NCBI GenBank assembly: GCA_964275345.1
Contig: CAXYBK010000003.1
Coordinates: 248,001-312,000, forward strand
Direction: 5' to 3'
Source: MED-G78 sp964275345
GTDB lineage: Bacteria; Pseudomonadota; Gammaproteobacteria; Magnimaribacterales; D2472
DNA length: 64,000 nucleotides
Part shown: positions 62,718-64,000 of the stretch, one piece after another
Position numbering within the stretch: the stretch's first letter is position 1
Layout: every line of letters starts with the position of its first letter
Notes under the pieces: generated by a model
What the model saw: only the letters and a program-made list of their open reading frames with translations
Database searches by the model: none
Told to the model about the DNA's origin: nothing
Translations under genes and position numbers: made by a program

Positions 62718-64000
62718 TTGCATCAATCTGAACCAATTAACGCTTTAAGATTTTTATCAATAGACGCTGTCCAAAGAGCCAACTCTGGCCATCCAGGAAT
62801 GCCAATGGGCATGGCTGAAATCGCAACAGCCTTATGGAAAAACCATCTTAATCATAATCCATTAAATCCACATTGGTTTAATAGAGATAGGTTTGTTTTA
62901 TCAAATGGGCATGGCTCGATGCTTTTATATAGCCTATTACATCTTTCAGGTTATAACATTTCAATAGAAGATCTTAAGGATTTTAGACAACTAAAATCTA
63001 AAACACCTGGTCATCCAGAATATGACCTAGACAATGGTATTGAAACAACAACAGGACCTCTCGGACAAGGTATAGCAAATGCTGTTGGCATGGCTATTTC
63101 TGAAAAAATGTTGGCAGCTGAGTTTAATATTGATGATTTAAATCCTGTAGATCACTATACCTATGCATTTTTAGGGGATGGTTGTCTTATGGAAGGCATA
63201 TCGCATGAAGCCTGCTCCTTTGCAGGAACACATGAGCTTGGAAAACTTATTTGTTTTTATGACCAAAATGGAATCTCTATTGATGGAGAAATTGAAAACT
63301 GGTTTACGGATGACACAGTAAAAAGATTTGAAAGTTATGGTTGGCAAACTATTTGTGTTGATGGTCATGATGTTGACGCTCTTGATGAAGCTATTAAAGC
63401 CTCTAAAGAAGAAACTAATAAGCCATCTATGATTTTTTGTAAAACAACTATTGGGTTTGGATCACCAAATAAATCTGGAACAAGTGATGTTCATGGAGCT
63501 CCATTAGGTGATGAAGAGATTACAAAGACACGAGAAACTCTTGGATGGCAGCATGAACCTTTTGTTCTTCCAGAAACAGTTTATGAGTTCTGGAATGCTA
63601 CGTCTGAAGGTAAGAATAAAAATAATGACTGGGACAAAGTCATGCAATCTTTAAAAGAGGCAGATTCTAATAAATTTAATGAATTGACTAGAAGAATTTC
63701 TGGCGAGTTACCTGAAAACTTTTCTCAAAAATATCATGATTTTCTTAAACATTGCGACGATGAGAATTCTTCAATGGCTACTCGTAAAGCTTCTCAGGTT
63801 TGTTTAGACTTTTTTGTAAAAGAAATGCCAGAGCTAGTTGGAGGCTCGGCCGACTTAACTCCATCTAATAACACTTTCTCAAAATCTAGCTCAACATTCT
63901 CAAATGAAAATCCTACAGGCAACCATATTAACTATGGCGTAAGAGAATTCGGCATGTCAGCCATTATGAACGGCATGGTATTACATGGTGGCATTAAACC
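62718..64000 (+). CDS. tkt: Transketolase, N-terminal part (runs off the window)
   Basis: From a TTG start at 62718 (GGA seven bases upstream; no in-frame ATG is suitable) the frame stays open to the window edge, 427 codons. The thiamine diphosphate fold is clear: RANSGHPGMPMG (about residues 21-32), the GHGSMLLYSLLHL segment, TTGPLGQGIANAVGMA (about 113-128) and GDGCLMEGISHEA (about 153-165). The Pyr domain begins near residue 350 (LVGGSADLTPSN). It acts in the non-oxidative pentose phosphate pathway. It diverges from metK across 172 bp. Confidence 0.95.
   Translation, partial: MHQSEPINALRFLSIDAVQRANSGHPGMPMGMAEIATALWKNHLNHNPLNPHWFNRDRFVLSNGHGSMLLYSLLHLSGYNISIEDLKDFRQLKSKTPGHPEYDLDNGIETTTGPLGQGIANAVGMAISEKMLAAEFNIDDLNPVDHYTYAFLGDGCLMEGISHEACSFAGTHELGKLICFYDQNGISIDGEIENWFTDDTVKRFESYGWQTICVDGHDVDALDEAIKASKEETNKPSMIFCKTTIGFGSPNKSGTSDVHGAPLGDEEITKTRETLGWQHEPFVLPETVYEFWNATSEGKNKNNDWDKVMQSLKEADSNKFNELTRRISGELPENFSQKYHDFLKHCDDENSSMATRKASQVCLDFFVKEMPELVGGSADLTPSNNTFSKSSSTFSNENPTGNHINYGVREFGMSAIMNGMVLHGGIK

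Overview
The window is an AT-rich chromosomal segment from a gammaproteobacterium. The evidence is gene content and order: dapF-DUF484-xerC-yigB, YheV, UbiK, LptM, and a block dnaA-dnaN-recF-gyrB-plsC-glyRS-lpxL-trkHA-fmt-def-tsaC-hemF-aroE that follows the Pseudomonas origin region. Low GC, very short intergenic gaps, many 1-8 bp gene overlaps and several trimmed proteins suggest a streamlined marine lineage of the SAR86 type. That assignment is an inference and was not tested by phylogeny.

Layout. 1-1.6 kb: a GNAT acetyltransferase and two small membrane proteins. 1.66-3.9 kb: a small accessory region downstream of glmS. It holds a desaturase/TetR/membrane-protein operon behind a textbook promoter with two palindromic operators, a 59-residue membrane protein, and two extra copies of the glmS 3' end (coding SVTVE-stop), so it looks like an insertion hotspot at glmS. 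3.9-18.0 kb (minus strand): mnmG-rsmG-parA-parB, then atpI-B-E-F-H-A-G-D-C, then glmU-glmS. 18.0-21.7 kb: mnmE, yidC, rnpA and rpmH on the minus strand, with two intergenic regions that carry DnaA boxes. 21.7-27.1 kb (plus): dnaA, dnaN, recF and gyrB, with a parS-like site at the 3' end of recF. 27.1-37.6 kb: plsC, a single-chain glycyl-tRNA synthetase, an LpxL-like acyltransferase, trkH/trkA, fmt/def, and a purE-tsaC-hemF-aroE-yheV operon. 37.7-45.9 kb: a complete aa3-type cytochrome c oxidase cluster with assembly factors and heme A synthesis. 45.9-51.2 kb: a lipoprotein, a quinone oxidoreductase-like protein, gshA, pckA and dsbB. 51.3-56.8 kb: polA, engB, cytochrome c4, dsbA, a pseudoazurin-like protein and ubiK. 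56.8-59.9 kb: yigB, xerC, DUF484, dapF and a tiny lptM. 60-64 kb: ahcY and metK (methyl cycle), and the start of a transketolase gene that runs off the end.

The genes are mainly housekeeping: replication initiation and segregation, oxidative phosphorylation (F-type ATP synthase plus aa3 oxidase), tRNA modification, formylation and charging, and envelope precursors. Two essential genes, atpD and metK, are each split by one extra C on the plus strand. Sequencing or assembly error is the likeliest cause.

The most unusual signals are the repeated glmS tails with synonymous differences around a cargo operon, the sharp flip of strand composition at about 18.1 kb, the replacement of glyQ/glyS by a single-chain GlyRS at the same locus, and a 34-residue LptM. 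No rRNA, tRNA, CRISPR array, transposase or integrase gene was seen. No complete novel defence or biosynthetic system was found. No stretch over 300 bases lacks a gene.
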